Of a DNA stretch of 28,438 nucleotides, positions 16,827 to 22,838 are shown one piece after another. The stretch is from assembly GCA_002383485.1 (NCBI GenBank), contig DFYY01000001.1, forward strand, positions 1 to 28,438, written 5' to 3'. Positions within the stretch are counted from its first letter, which is position 1, and each line of letters starts with the position of its first letter. Source of the stretch: Bacteroidales bacterium UBA4070. GTDB taxonomy: Bacteria > Bacteroidota > Bacteroidia > Bacteroidales > VadinHA17. Position numbers and translations under genes: made by a program. The notes below the pieces were generated by a model that did not search any database, had not been told where the DNA came from, and saw only the letters and a list, made by a program, of their open reading frames with translations.

Positions 16827-16857
16827 TTGGCTGGAGGAAGATAATATCATATCTTTG
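16827..16857 (+). promoter_or_regulatory. Promoter of the candidate small RNA
   Basis: TATCTTTG (16850-16857) is an exact Bacteroidetes -7 box. TTGG (16827-16830) lies 19 bases upstream at the -33 position. No coding region starts downstream before a strong terminator at 16963-16990. Confidence 0.6.
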
Positions 16858-16860
16858 AGT

Positions 16861-16992
16861 CAATTATCAGGCTGAGGGACTAAGTCAAGGTCAGCACCTC
16901 GCGGGCGATGGGGACTGAGACGTCTGATACTCGACAGCTTGGCCTGATAGCAACCCGTATTGACCGGCCGGGATTTTTCCGGCCGGTTTCTT
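16861..16992 (+). ncRNA. Candidate structured small RNA, ~130 nt
   Basis: Between a good Bacteroidetes promoter and a perfect hairpin lies a 130-base stretch richer in GC than its flanks and without a credible ORF. An 8-bp closing stem pairs TATCAGGC (16865-16872) with GCCTGATA (16942-16949). Inside it GACT/AGTC and TCAG/CTGA can form further arms, giving a branched fold. An outer GTCAAT (16859-16864) can pair with ATTGAC, whose end overlaps the terminator stem, so alternative folds are possible. It does not match any riboswitch or housekeeping RNA consensus I know. It could be an independent sRNA or an attenuating leader of the gene pair starting at 17172. Confidence 0.5.
16963..16990 (+). 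terminator. Intrinsic terminator of the candidate small RNA
   Basis: ACCGGCCGG and CCGGCCGGT form a perfect 9-bp GC-rich stem with loop GATTTTT, followed by TTCTT. The T-tract is short, but the stem is very strong. Confidence 0.6.
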
Positions 16993-17171
16993 ACTGAAAA
17001 ATTCCAGCGCCTGTAACTATATTACTGTTACTTGTTGTTCATAAAAATATCTGATAGTTATTAAACTGAACCTGGAATTCATAAAGTTTTTTTAATTTTA
17101 ATGATTAATTTCAAAAGCTTAATAGGTAAATAGTTAACTGATATTCAAAAAGCATTGAGCCAGGCTATAGT

Positions 17172-17654
17172 ATGGATGTTTTTTTGACTGACATACAGAT
17201 CAGGGAACTCATCAGCATGCATAAACAGATGAGTGTAGACCCAGATTCCCTGTTCTCCGGAATGAAGGAAAAAAAAGGTCATAAAGGAGCGGAACATGAA
17301 ATGCCTCAATCTGACGGAAGTTCATTTGTAATTAAGGTTCGCGTCAGCATTGAAAATTCTATGGATTTCTCTGTAATTCTTGGTTATTCCCCGGTCAGAT
17401 CAACCAGACTTTTTCTTCTGAGGAGGTATAATGGAAGAAGCCATGAACACAAAAACCGGCTGGAGAACGAAGAATTGTTTTATGACTTCCACATACATCA
17501 GGCCACTGAGAAGTATCAGCGTGAAGGATCAAAAGAAGAGTATTATGCAGAAAAAACTGGCAGATATAGTACTCCCAGAGAAGCCTTTAATTGTTTAATT
17601 GCTGATTGTAATATTTCTTTGCCACCTGAATTACAGTTAAAGTTGGGAATGTAA
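17172..17654 (+). CDS. Hypothetical protein resembling DUF6978, partner of a DUF1828 protein
   Basis: A 160-aa cytoplasmic protein with no signal peptide or membrane segment. The C-terminal half (ENEELFYDFHIHQATEKYQR, then YSTPREAFNCLIADCNI) resembles what I remember of DUF6978-type proteins, a small family found beside DUF1828 genes; that family call is from memory and moderate at best. FHIH followed by charged residues could bind metal. Its stop codon overlaps the next start as TAATG, so the two products are probably made together. The region is AT-rich compared with hsdM. No promoter box was found in the 180 AT-rich bases upstream, leaving the RNA promoter at 16850 as a possible source of transcript. 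Confidence 0.6.
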   Translation: MDVFLTDIQIRELISMHKQMSVDPDSLFSGMKEKKGHKGAEHEMPQSDGSSFVIKVRVSIENSMDFSVILGYSPVRSTRLFLLRRYNGRSHEHKNRLENEELFYDFHIHQATEKYQREGSKEEYYAEKTGRYSTPREAFNCLIADCNISLPPELQLKLGM

Positions 17655-18427
17655 TGGAAATTAAAACAATAGAAAAGGAGTTTAAGTCCAAAGTCTGCAA
17701 TGAAGTCCGGCTATTGCAGGAAGGTGTTGACAGGTTCAGGATCTTCACCCCATTTCTTTTTGATGACGGTGATGCATTGGCGATAGTTCTCAGGAAAACT
17801 GAAAATGAATGGTTTCTTACAGATGAGGGCCACACATTCATGCATTTAAGCTATGAAATTGATATAGACTCCCTTGATAAGGGAACCAGGGCCAGGATAA
17901 TAAGCACAACTCTGAATAATTTTGGTATACAAGAAAGGGGGGGAGTTATTTTTGCCTCAGTTACAGAGGAGAATATGGGTAATGTCTTTTATAACTATGT
18001 GCAAGCCCTTATTAAGATTACAGATGTCTCATACCTGACCAGGGAAAGAGTCAGGTCAACATTTTGGGAAGATTTCAGAAACTTTATCACTCAAAAGGTT
18101 CCTGCAGAAAGGTTCACATTTAACTATTATGACAGCTTGCATGACCCCCAGGGGAAGTACCCGGTTGATTGTAGGATAAATAAGCTCGACAAGCCTCTTT
18201 ATATATTTGCTATAAACAGTGATGATAAATGTAATATCAGCACGATCAATCTTCTTCAGTATGAAAAATGGGGGTTGCAGTTTAAGTCACTTGCCATATT
18301 TGAAGATCAGGAGGAGATTAACAGGAAAGCGGTCGCGAGATTCAGTGATGTGTGCGAGAAGCAGTTTTCAAGTTTGATAGCAAATAAGGACCGGATTGAA
18401 AAATATCTGACAGAGAGTTTAACCTAG
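17654..18427 (+). CDS. DUF1828-like domain protein
   Basis: A 257-aa soluble protein. The N-terminal 90 residues contain FRIFTPFLFDDGDALAIVL and WFLTDEGHTFMHLSYEIDID, closely following the DUF1828 pattern (PF.D..GD.i.l.v......LTDdG.t...L). The remaining part may correspond to a DUF1829-like domain. The function of the family is not established. Many members sit near restriction systems or mobile elements, which fits this position beside hsdM. The start overlaps the stop of the upstream gene (TAATG), so it is the second cistron of a two-gene unit. The following DNA (18428 on) is remnant material. Confidence 0.65.
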   Translation: MEIKTIEKEFKSKVCNEVRLLQEGVDRFRIFTPFLFDDGDALAIVLRKTENEWFLTDEGHTFMHLSYEIDIDSLDKGTRARIISTTLNNFGIQERGGVIFASVTEENMGNVFYNYVQALIKITDVSYLTRERVRSTFWEDFRNFITQKVPAERFTFNYYDSLHDPQGKYPVDCRINKLDKPLYIFAINSDDKCNISTINLLQYEKWGLQFKSLAIFEDQEEINRKAVARFSDVCEKQFSSLIANKDRIEKYLTESLT

Positions 18428-18502
18428 ATTTATTTAAACGAATAAGCCGAACAGATAGCACTTTGCCCCCGAAAAGCAATAATACTGTTCGCATCAACCA
18501 AG

Positions 18503-18673
18503 GTGGACAGGAAAGGATTTATCCAAAAAACTTGCCTTGCGGGGGTCTGCGGATGTGGATTCGGAGCGCTGGCGCTTAATGCAGGTACTGTTGCCGGGGC
18601 TGAGCAGGAGTGTTTGCACCCCGTCACAAAACCAGCACAACCGCCGGAAACAACAAAGCAGTACCAACTTTAA
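18503..18673 (+). pseudogene. 5' fragment of a gene with Tat-type signal sequence
   Basis: A 56-codon frame starting at GTG reads VDRKGFIQKTCLAGVCGCGF then GALALNAGTVAGAEQE before turning into unrelated sequence and stopping. The beginning looks like the DRK.F.K..C.AG signal segment found at the start of many Bacteroidetes exported enzymes. The mature protein is absent. The frame runs into the AP2-domain sequence in another reading frame near 18640, so a deletion or insertion has joined two unrelated genes here. Confidence 0.5.
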
Positions 18674-18866
18674 GGGAGTGACTTTATTTCAGGGGCGGTA
18701 CTTCGCTCAAATCAGGTGCAATAACATCTATTACTATTTAGGACTTTTCAGAAATGAAAAAACTGCCGTACGGGTTTACGATGCGTGGGCCCGCCGGTTA
18801 CATGGTGACTTTGCCTGCACCAACAATTTGGCGCCATTGCCTGAGCAAATAAAACTCCCGTTATGA
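18537..18866 (+). pseudogene. AP2-domain DNA-binding protein, probably N-terminally truncated
   Basis: The frame encodes 109 aa. Only residues 41-100 look native: STNFKGVTLFQGRYFAQIRC then LGLFRNEKTAVRVYDAWARRLHGDFA. This is an AP2 fold (pattern KGV...W.A.I...GK...LG.F.tEeeAA.aYD..A...hG). The first 40 residues lie over the Tat-signal fragment in another frame and are probably not real. Bacterial AP2 domains usually come from homing endonucleases or mobile-element proteins. The stop codon overlaps the start of the decayed polymerase-like gene (ATGA at 18863-18866), so this was the gene upstream of it in a mobile-element operon. Confidence 0.55.
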
Positions 18867-19251
18867 AGGAGCAGCGCAAATATTATCAACTGATACCGGA
18901 AAAGGTGCAGCAGAACTTTGAGGTAATTGAAGCACTGATCAAACCTGAAATTAAAGGGTATTCTTCTGATTGTCTCCGAGAGGTAATTTCAATCATATGC
19001 TGTAATCTCCGCAAAGATCAGGAGAGCTGCCCGGAGTTGTAGCAATCACAATTCATGATAGTGTTTTAACGGGAATATTAACAAACAATGTGGAGGCCGT
19101 CCGCAAAATCATCACTGAAGAGATGACAAACTTTATAGGATTTCCACCCAAAACAGAAATAGAGGGGAATTATAGAGGAAAGAAGGAGGAAAGAAGGAGG
19201 AAAGGGAAGGAGAAGAGCTATATAACCATTATGTTCCTACGGAATCTGTAA
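18863..19251 (+). pseudogene. Internally deleted copy of the polymerase-like replication gene
   Basis: Codons 1-55 (starting MKEQRKYYQLIPEKVQQNFE, continuing VIEALIKPEIKGYSS) are a diverged homologue of the N-terminus of the gene at 25602. At about 19027 the sequence jumps to the C-terminal part, missing about 320 codons including motif A and motif B. The join shifts the frame into an early TAG. The downstream frame still reads PGVVAITIHDSVLTGILTNN, the motif C region, and ends at 19251. Bases 19028-19122 are identical to 26734-26828, whereas the N-terminal part is much more diverged. A purine-rich tract with repeats of GGAGGAAAGAA follows. The gene is clearly dead. Confidence 0.85.
19028..19122 (+). 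repeat. 95-bp perfect direct repeat with 26734-26828
   Basis: All 95 bases from TGCCCGGAGTTGTAGCAATC to CACTGAAGAG are identical in both places, in the same orientation, 7.7 kb apart. Similarity continues with mismatches for about 50 bases. The repeat covers motif C of the polymerase-like gene. It points to a recent common source or gene conversion. Confidence 0.95.
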
Positions 19252-19486
19252 TTAACAACTATTCAAAAAGTTAGAAAAATATTATGTCAAAAAAAATTGT
19301 GTCGAAAATTATGAAAAGAATATCAGTAAAACAGGTTTCGTGCTGTGGTGGACACGACCCTGTCAGGTCTCCGGGGGCTGGCCGTCTCCGGGGGCCTTTT
19401 AAAAAACTTGAAAGATGAATGAGCCGGTAAACTTACAGATGACAAAGCGGATGGATTTCACAGTAAACAACTGGTAAAAAACTGAG
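19252..19486. other. Gap with direct repeats, no convincing gene
   Basis: The stretch holds a 12-base direct repeat, GTCTCCGGGGGC, at 19367-19378 and 19384-19395 with a GGCC stem and TTTT after it, perhaps a weak terminator. A 44-codon frame (19284-19418) and an overlapping 20-codon frame (from 19415) exist, but nothing beyond the overlap supports them. Confidence 0.3.
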
Positions 19487-19792
19487 ATGGGAAAATTCCA
19501 AAAGGGTAACGATCCACGACGGAACACGGCTGGAAGGCCGAAGGGAGCAAGAGGAAAAACTCCCGAGCAGATCAGAAGTATGGTTCAGGCCTTCATAACA
19601 GAGCATTGGGATGAGATTGAAACAGCATTCCTTCAAATGGACCCAAAGGACAAAGTAAACGCCATTAATAACCTATTGAAACATATCTTACCACCACCGG
19701 TGAACGGGGATAGTCTCACGATTGAGCAAATGGAATCTATAATACGGTACTTACAATCAAAGCAAGATGAGAACAATCAAACAATCAACTAA
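19487..19792 (+). CDS. DUF5681-like small protein, possible terminase-small-subunit-like DNA binder
   Basis: A 101-aa protein. It begins MGKFQKGNDPRRNTAGRPKG then ARGKTPEQIRSMVQAFI, the basic KGN..GRPKGARNK motif of DUF5681 proteins, seen in phages and mobile elements and sometimes called terminase-small-like. A helical region ending DPKDKVNAINNLLKHILPP follows, as in the family. It is probably a DNA-binding protein. It is first in a rightward cassette of five overlapping genes (to 21200), which ends at a terminator. No promoter box was recognised. Confidence 0.65.
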   Translation: MGKFQKGNDPRRNTAGRPKGARGKTPEQIRSMVQAFITEHWDEIETAFLQMDPKDKVNAINNLLKHILPPPVNGDSLTIEQMESIIRYLQSKQDENNQTIN

Positions 19793-20018
19793 ACGGAAGC
19801 TGACCGAGCTATTAAACGGCACTCCTGAAAAGAGAACAGCGATCTACATTAGAAAGCCTGACGGCAGCTGAATTCTTTACGGTTGCTGGCCCCCGCACCC
19901 GGGACTGAAACCGGGCGATCCGGTGCCGGAGGATCATTCACGGGAAGATCAGCGACTGAACGTCACGGCAGACAGCCCGGAGACGGCAGAGACATTCAAA
20001 AGATTAAGGGGGTTGTGA
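19767..20018 (+). pseudogene. Mobile-element protein gene interrupted by one in-frame TGA
   Basis: The frame starts at ATG 19767 (overlapping the previous gene by 26 bases) and reads MRTIKQSTKRKLTELLNGTP ... RKPDGS, then TGA (19869-19871). It continues open for 48 codons as ILYGCWPPHPGLKPGDPVPE then DHSREDQRLNVTADS and RLRGL to TGA (20016-20018), which overlaps the next ATG as TGATG. The clean overlaps at both ends show the whole frame was one gene of 83 codons. It is either a nonsense pseudogene or a sequencing error. The first 34 codons could still make a short peptide. Confidence 0.55.
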
Positions 20019-20209
20019 TGGAAAAACAAAACACGCTCAATGAGATTGCGGCATTCCTGAAACAGGAAGGCCGGTTGAGGACAGCCCAGCTCTATATCGG
20101 AACTCAGTTTTATGTGACAATTCCGTACCCTCAAAACAAAACATTTGCCTTCAAAGACAAGGCAGCAGCAGACGAATTTATTAACCAATTAAATATTAAC
20201 ACATTATGA
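20018..20209 (+). CDS. Small hypothetical protein, 63 aa
   Basis: It starts MEKQNTLNEIAAFLKQEGRL and ends FINQLNINTL. This start is chosen because it overlaps the upstream stop (TGATG) and follows a GGGGG-rich ribosome site, whereas the longer open frame upstream has no coding character. Predicted secondary structure is helix, two or three strands (QLYIGTQFYVTIPY), then helix. The stop overlaps the next start (ATGA). No family was recognised. Confidence 0.6.
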   Translation: MEKQNTLNEIAAFLKQEGRLRTAQLYIGTQFYVTIPYPQNKTFAFKDKAAADEFINQLNINTL

Positions 20210-20541
20210 ACAGACTATTTTATTATGATGGCAACTATGTTATCCTTCAGGGCAATAGCCTTGGACCGATGACACCGGCAGAGACAGAACAATACTGCCG
20301 TACCACCCGGGGCGTTACCCTTGTGGCATTTGTCCCTCCTTCACAAGCCCGGAGCCTTCCGGCGTTTTGGTCACATTCTGACCTCAGGGTAAAGGTTGTG
20401 AGGCTGGATGAAACATTCCGGGGTACCATTACTCCTATGCTCGACAGGGAGCTGTCAGGATGCTATGAACTTGTTAAGAACTGGCTCCTTAGTATTGATC
20501 ATTCTTTAATCTCTTTCACCGCACAAATTCCAATGGTATGA
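20206..20541 (+). CDS. Hypothetical protein, 111 aa
   Basis: A soluble protein starting MNRLFYYDGNYVILQGNSLG with a C-terminal helical part (LDRELSGCYELVKNWLLS). It has no signal peptide, metal motif or recognised domain. It overlaps the genes on both sides by 4 bases (ATGA), so it is made in the same cassette as its neighbours. It probably comes from a mobile element or prophage, judging by the DUF5681-like gene at the head of the cassette. Confidence 0.6.
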   Translation: MNRLFYYDGNYVILQGNSLGPMTPAETEQYCRTTRGVTLVAFVPPSQARSLPAFWSHSDLRVKVVRLDETFRGTITPMLDRELSGCYELVKNWLLSIDHSLISFTAQIPMV

Positions 20542-21200
20542 AAAAACAGGTATCACAACAACTTCCGATAGTGCTGGCCCGTGATGAAGCCGCAATAAAT
20601 GACTTCAGGCAGCGACTTGAAGACCTGTTCCCATTGGTTGCAGAAATGTCAGATCATTATTTCCGGTTCCCGTTTGCCCTTCAGAGTGCAACACCGGGGA
20701 ACATCTTTTCAAACACTGAAGGCCAGTCACAGACTTACATCATGAGCAACCTGCCTGAAAACCTAAGTGTGCCAGGTCTGGAAATTGACCGGCAGCGGTT
20801 CAGCAAGTTCATGAAACTCAAAGGCTGGGATGAGTTTCAGGCCGCACGGGATAAGATCACTGCAAAGAACGGGCAAACGTTACTCTCATACTTCAAAGTT
20901 ATTGACAAACAGGTCGAGATAGATGAAGGGAAGTTTCAGCAATTTTGCGATGCTCATAGCATTGCAGCAAGAACACAAAGTGACTTGCAGTTATTCCGGG
21001 CATGGGAAACAATGATCTCCGGGCTGGTCCAGTTCAATTACATGGTGAAAAATGATTTCACATTCATGGCTGGTTTGACCTGCCCGAAACTGGCAGTTTT
21101 TCTGAAGGAAGACCGGACAGGGAAAATCGTTCCTTCCCCTGAACTGTTTCAAGCGATTTCAAAGCAGTTGAATAAAAAGCATGAAGACATACAGCAGTAG
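20538..21200 (+). CDS. Hypothetical protein, 220 aa, last gene of cassette
   Basis: A soluble, mostly helical protein beginning MKKQVSQQLPIVLARDEAAI. It contains a central conserved-looking segment (DEFQAARDKITAKNGQTLLS) and a C-terminal region rich in Lys/Gln. The ATG overlaps the previous stop (ATGA). A terminator follows 34 bases after its own stop, so this is the end of the transcript. No enzyme motif or known family could be identified. Confidence 0.65.
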   Translation: MKKQVSQQLPIVLARDEAAINDFRQRLEDLFPLVAEMSDHYFRFPFALQSATPGNIFSNTEGQSQTYIMSNLPENLSVPGLEIDRQRFSKFMKLKGWDEFQAARDKITAKNGQTLLSYFKVIDKQVEIDEGKFQQFCDAHSIAARTQSDLQLFRAWETMISGLVQFNYMVKNDFTFMAGLTCPKLAVFLKEDRTGKIVPSPELFQAISKQLNKKHEDIQQ

Positions 21201-21234
21201 TCTTTCGCTGCTGGTTTGGAGCTGGTAACTCCCG

Positions 21235-21266
21235 CCCCTTCAGGTTATACAGCTGGAGGGGTTTTT
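21235..21266 (+). terminator. Intrinsic terminator of the 19487-21200 cassette
   Basis: CCCCTTCAG pairs with CTGGAGGGG (9 bp, one T-G pair) around a 9-base loop, followed by five T. Confidence 0.8.
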
Positions 21267-21482
21267 AATTAACTTGGATGCAGTCTCTCTTGGAAAAAAA
21301 TGTAATTTGGTGAATGGAATAGAAAATATTGTAAGTTTGTGGCTTAAATATCCGAAAAGACATGTAACTTAATGCAGTGAAATTTACATATCACAATGCA
21401 ACAAAGGATGACTTTTTACTGTTAATGTCATAGTAACATTCTTTTTATAAATGTTCAAACTCTTTAATGTTTATGAATTAAC

Positions 21483-21740
21483 ATGACTGAAGGGAAAAAT
21501 ATAGAGATGACGACAGCGGAAAATGTGGATACATTTTTCAGTGATATTGTACGCATTGAGGGCAATCCCGAAACTGTTACGCTTTCTTTTGGCATAAAAA
21601 GTTCTGACAATTCCACTGCGAAAATAACTCACAAAGCTATTATTACCTTGCCGCACTTCTTTCGTTTTGCTGACATTGCGGAACGAGCGGTGAAGGATAT
21701 GAAAGCTCAAATTGAGAAGAACAAAACTGTAAGTCGATGA
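21483..21740 (+). CDS. DUF3467-like small protein in the toxin-antitoxin cassette
   Basis: An 85-aa protein with NVDTFFSDIVRIEGNPETVT then LSFGIKSSD and a final helix FADIAERAVKDMKAQIEK. This resembles DUF3467 (a two-strand element with a ...F.L.FG... line, then a helix of PEHAK.L...L). The match is by eye and moderate. It overlaps the next gene by 4 bases (ATGA) and so belongs to the same transcript as the PemK/MazF toxin. It could be an accessory regulator. About 280 AT-rich bases upstream contain no gene; no promoter box was clear. Confidence 0.55.
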   Translation: MTEGKNIEMTTAENVDTFFSDIVRIEGNPETVTLSFGIKSSDNSTAKITHKAIITLPHFFRFADIAERAVKDMKAQIEKNKTVSR

Positions 21741-22021
21741 ATTTAGTTATAGATGTGGATACAAACCGGGAATCTGTTTGGAAGTTAAAACCCCGCTCAA
21801 GTAATATGGGACTCATGGGATGGGATTTCTTTAATAATATTCTTAAATCACCTTTGAGTTTAAAAGCAAATGTGATTTACATCGATATTTCCGAATCATT
21901 TCAATTAGATTTTAGCTCAAGTGATTTGACGAAATTCGCTTCTGAAATGTCAGAAAGTTCCTTTGCCGAATTATGGGATGGCGAAGACGATGACTATTGG
22001 AATTCATATTTAAGCCGATAA
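21737..22021 (+). CDS. Putative antitoxin partner of PemK/MazF toxin
   Basis: A 94-aa acidic protein (C-terminus SFAELWDGEDDDYWNSYLSR) encoded directly before a PemK/MazF toxin gene, with one base between stop and start. The acidic, aromatic tail is the kind of flexible segment that covers the RNA-binding groove of MazF-type toxins. It has no recognisable AbrB or ribbon-helix-helix domain at the N-terminus, so the antitoxin role rests on position and composition. Confidence 0.55.
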   Translation: MNLVIDVDTNRESVWKLKPRSSNMGLMGWDFFNNILKSPLSLKANVIYIDISESFQLDFSSSDLTKFASEMSESSFAELWDGEDDDYWNSYLSR

Positions 22022-22022
22022 T

Positions 22023-22373
22023 ATGCCCTATAGACAAGGTGACGTTGTTATTGTGCCGTTTCCTTTCTCAGACTTAGCGGGCAATAAGGTTAGACCTGCA
22101 GTGGTTGTATCAAACTCATCTGTCAACAGAAGCAGTGATGTAATCTTAGTGCAACTCACTACACAAGAAGTTACAGGCCCATTGACAGTGGAAATATCAA
22201 ATTCGGATGTTTCAACACCATTTAAACCACCTCATGATCGTATGAAAGCTTACTGCAAAAAAATTGCAGTAGTTGAGAAAGCTCTTATAAGAAACAAAAT
22301 AACTGAACTGTCCCCAGAAAAACTAAATGAAGTTTTCGCTGGGATCATCCATGCCCTGAGGGTTGAAAGGTAA
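22023..22373 (+). CDS. PemK/MazF-family endoribonuclease toxin
   Basis: A 116-aa protein with the full family pattern: YRQGDVVIVPFPFSDLAGNK at the start, RPAVVVSN (30-37), the strand DVILVQLTTQ, and KKIAVVEKALIRNKI. The conserved R30 and T47-T48 positions expected for catalysis in MazF-type toxins are present. Such toxins cut mRNA at short sequences unless bound by an antitoxin. It is the third gene of a cassette with the two small genes upstream. It appears intact. It lies between remnants of an older element and the tRNA junction, and could help retain that region. Confidence 0.9.
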   Translation: MPYRQGDVVIVPFPFSDLAGNKVRPAVVVSNSSVNRSSDVILVQLTTQEVTGPLTVEISNSDVSTPFKPPHDRMKAYCKKIAVVEKALIRNKITELSPEKLNEVFAGIIHALRVER

Positions 22374-22390
22374 TTACCCCAATTTCCATT

Positions 22391-22534
22391 TTAACTATTC
22401 TTAAAATCACCTTCATTATTAAGTTCTAATTTCTCTCAAAGCATTAGCCCTAAAAATTTCGTATAGTGAATTTTGTTCAAGCTTTTTATGTCCTGGGTCA
22501 ACTCCTTATTTACTCTGAATATTAATATCTCCAT
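22391..22534 (-). pseudogene. Possible ribbon-helix-helix antitoxin remnant
   Basis: The minus strand reads MEILIFRVNKELTQDIKSLN then KIHYTKFLGLML, TGA, EKLELNNEGDFKNS, stop. The first strand (EILIFRV) and the helices resemble a short ribbon-helix-helix DNA-binding protein, with the TGA at a place where Arg (CGA) would be natural. The match is weak, but the frame is consistent on both sides of the stop. Confidence 0.35.
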
Positions 22535-22593
22535 ATTTCTGTAAAAGCATCAGTTTTTAACTCTGTTGTAGAATAGTCGTTAAAATAGGGCCA

Positions 22594-22632
22594 TAAAAAA
22601 ACGCAACCCGTTATTTTACTGCGAGTTGCGTT
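22594..22632 (-). terminator. Terminator of the tRNA-Arg gene
   Basis: On the minus strand CGCAACTCG (22622-22630) pairs with CGGGTTGCG (22602-22610) in a 9-bp stem, followed by a run of seven T. It lies just downstream of the tRNA fragment and is probably the native tRNA terminator left on the chromosomal side of the junction. Confidence 0.8.
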
Positions 22633-22641
22633 GATGTATTG

Positions 22642-22689
22642 TGATCCCGACAGGATTCAAACCTGTAACCTTCTGATCCGTAGTCAGAA
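22642..22689 (-). other. Attachment site: 3' fragment of tRNA-Arg(ACG)
   Basis: The minus strand reads the anticodon arm (TCTGA, loop CTACGGA with anticodon ACG, TCAGA), variable region AGGTT, T arm (ACAGG, TTTGAAT, CCTGT), the 3' acceptor strand CGGGATC and discriminator A. The D arm and 5' acceptor strand are missing; upstream sequence is unrelated AT-rich DNA. A 3' tRNA piece with its terminator, next to an integrase gene, is the classic scar of integration into a tRNA gene. CCA is not encoded. Confidence 0.85.
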
Positions 22690-22772
22690 CTAAATACTTT
22701 TTGATGTTTTTGTGAATACACTCTATAGTGTTGATAAATAATATTGATAAGATTATAACCTTATGATTTATT

Positions 22773-22804
22773 TTTGGTCATTTATTGCAAAGTTATTATA
22801 TTTG
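22773..22804 (+). promoter_or_regulatory. Integrase promoter
   Basis: TTTG (22773-22776) and TATATTTG (22797-22804) are 20 bases apart, a full match to the Bacteroidetes consensus. The start codon at 22839 follows after about 30 bases. Confidence 0.65.
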
Positions 22805-22838
22805 TGTATTCAGTTGTGTATTCACTAATCTGACGACA

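Noticed and set aside
19028..19122. Insertion-sequence copy as an explanation of the 95-bp repeat
   Set aside because: The repeat covers part of a coding region shared with the polymerase-like gene, has no terminal inverted repeats and no transposase nearby.
19883..20017. 45-codon upstream extension of the 63-aa gene
   Set aside because: Its composition (Gly, Arg, Ser, Thr) is not protein-like, and the same bases are better read in the frame of the TGA-interrupted gene.
22785..22838. Longer integrase start (18 codons upstream)
   Set aside because: It overlaps the -7 box of the integrase promoter, and its extra residues do not resemble other integrase N-termini.
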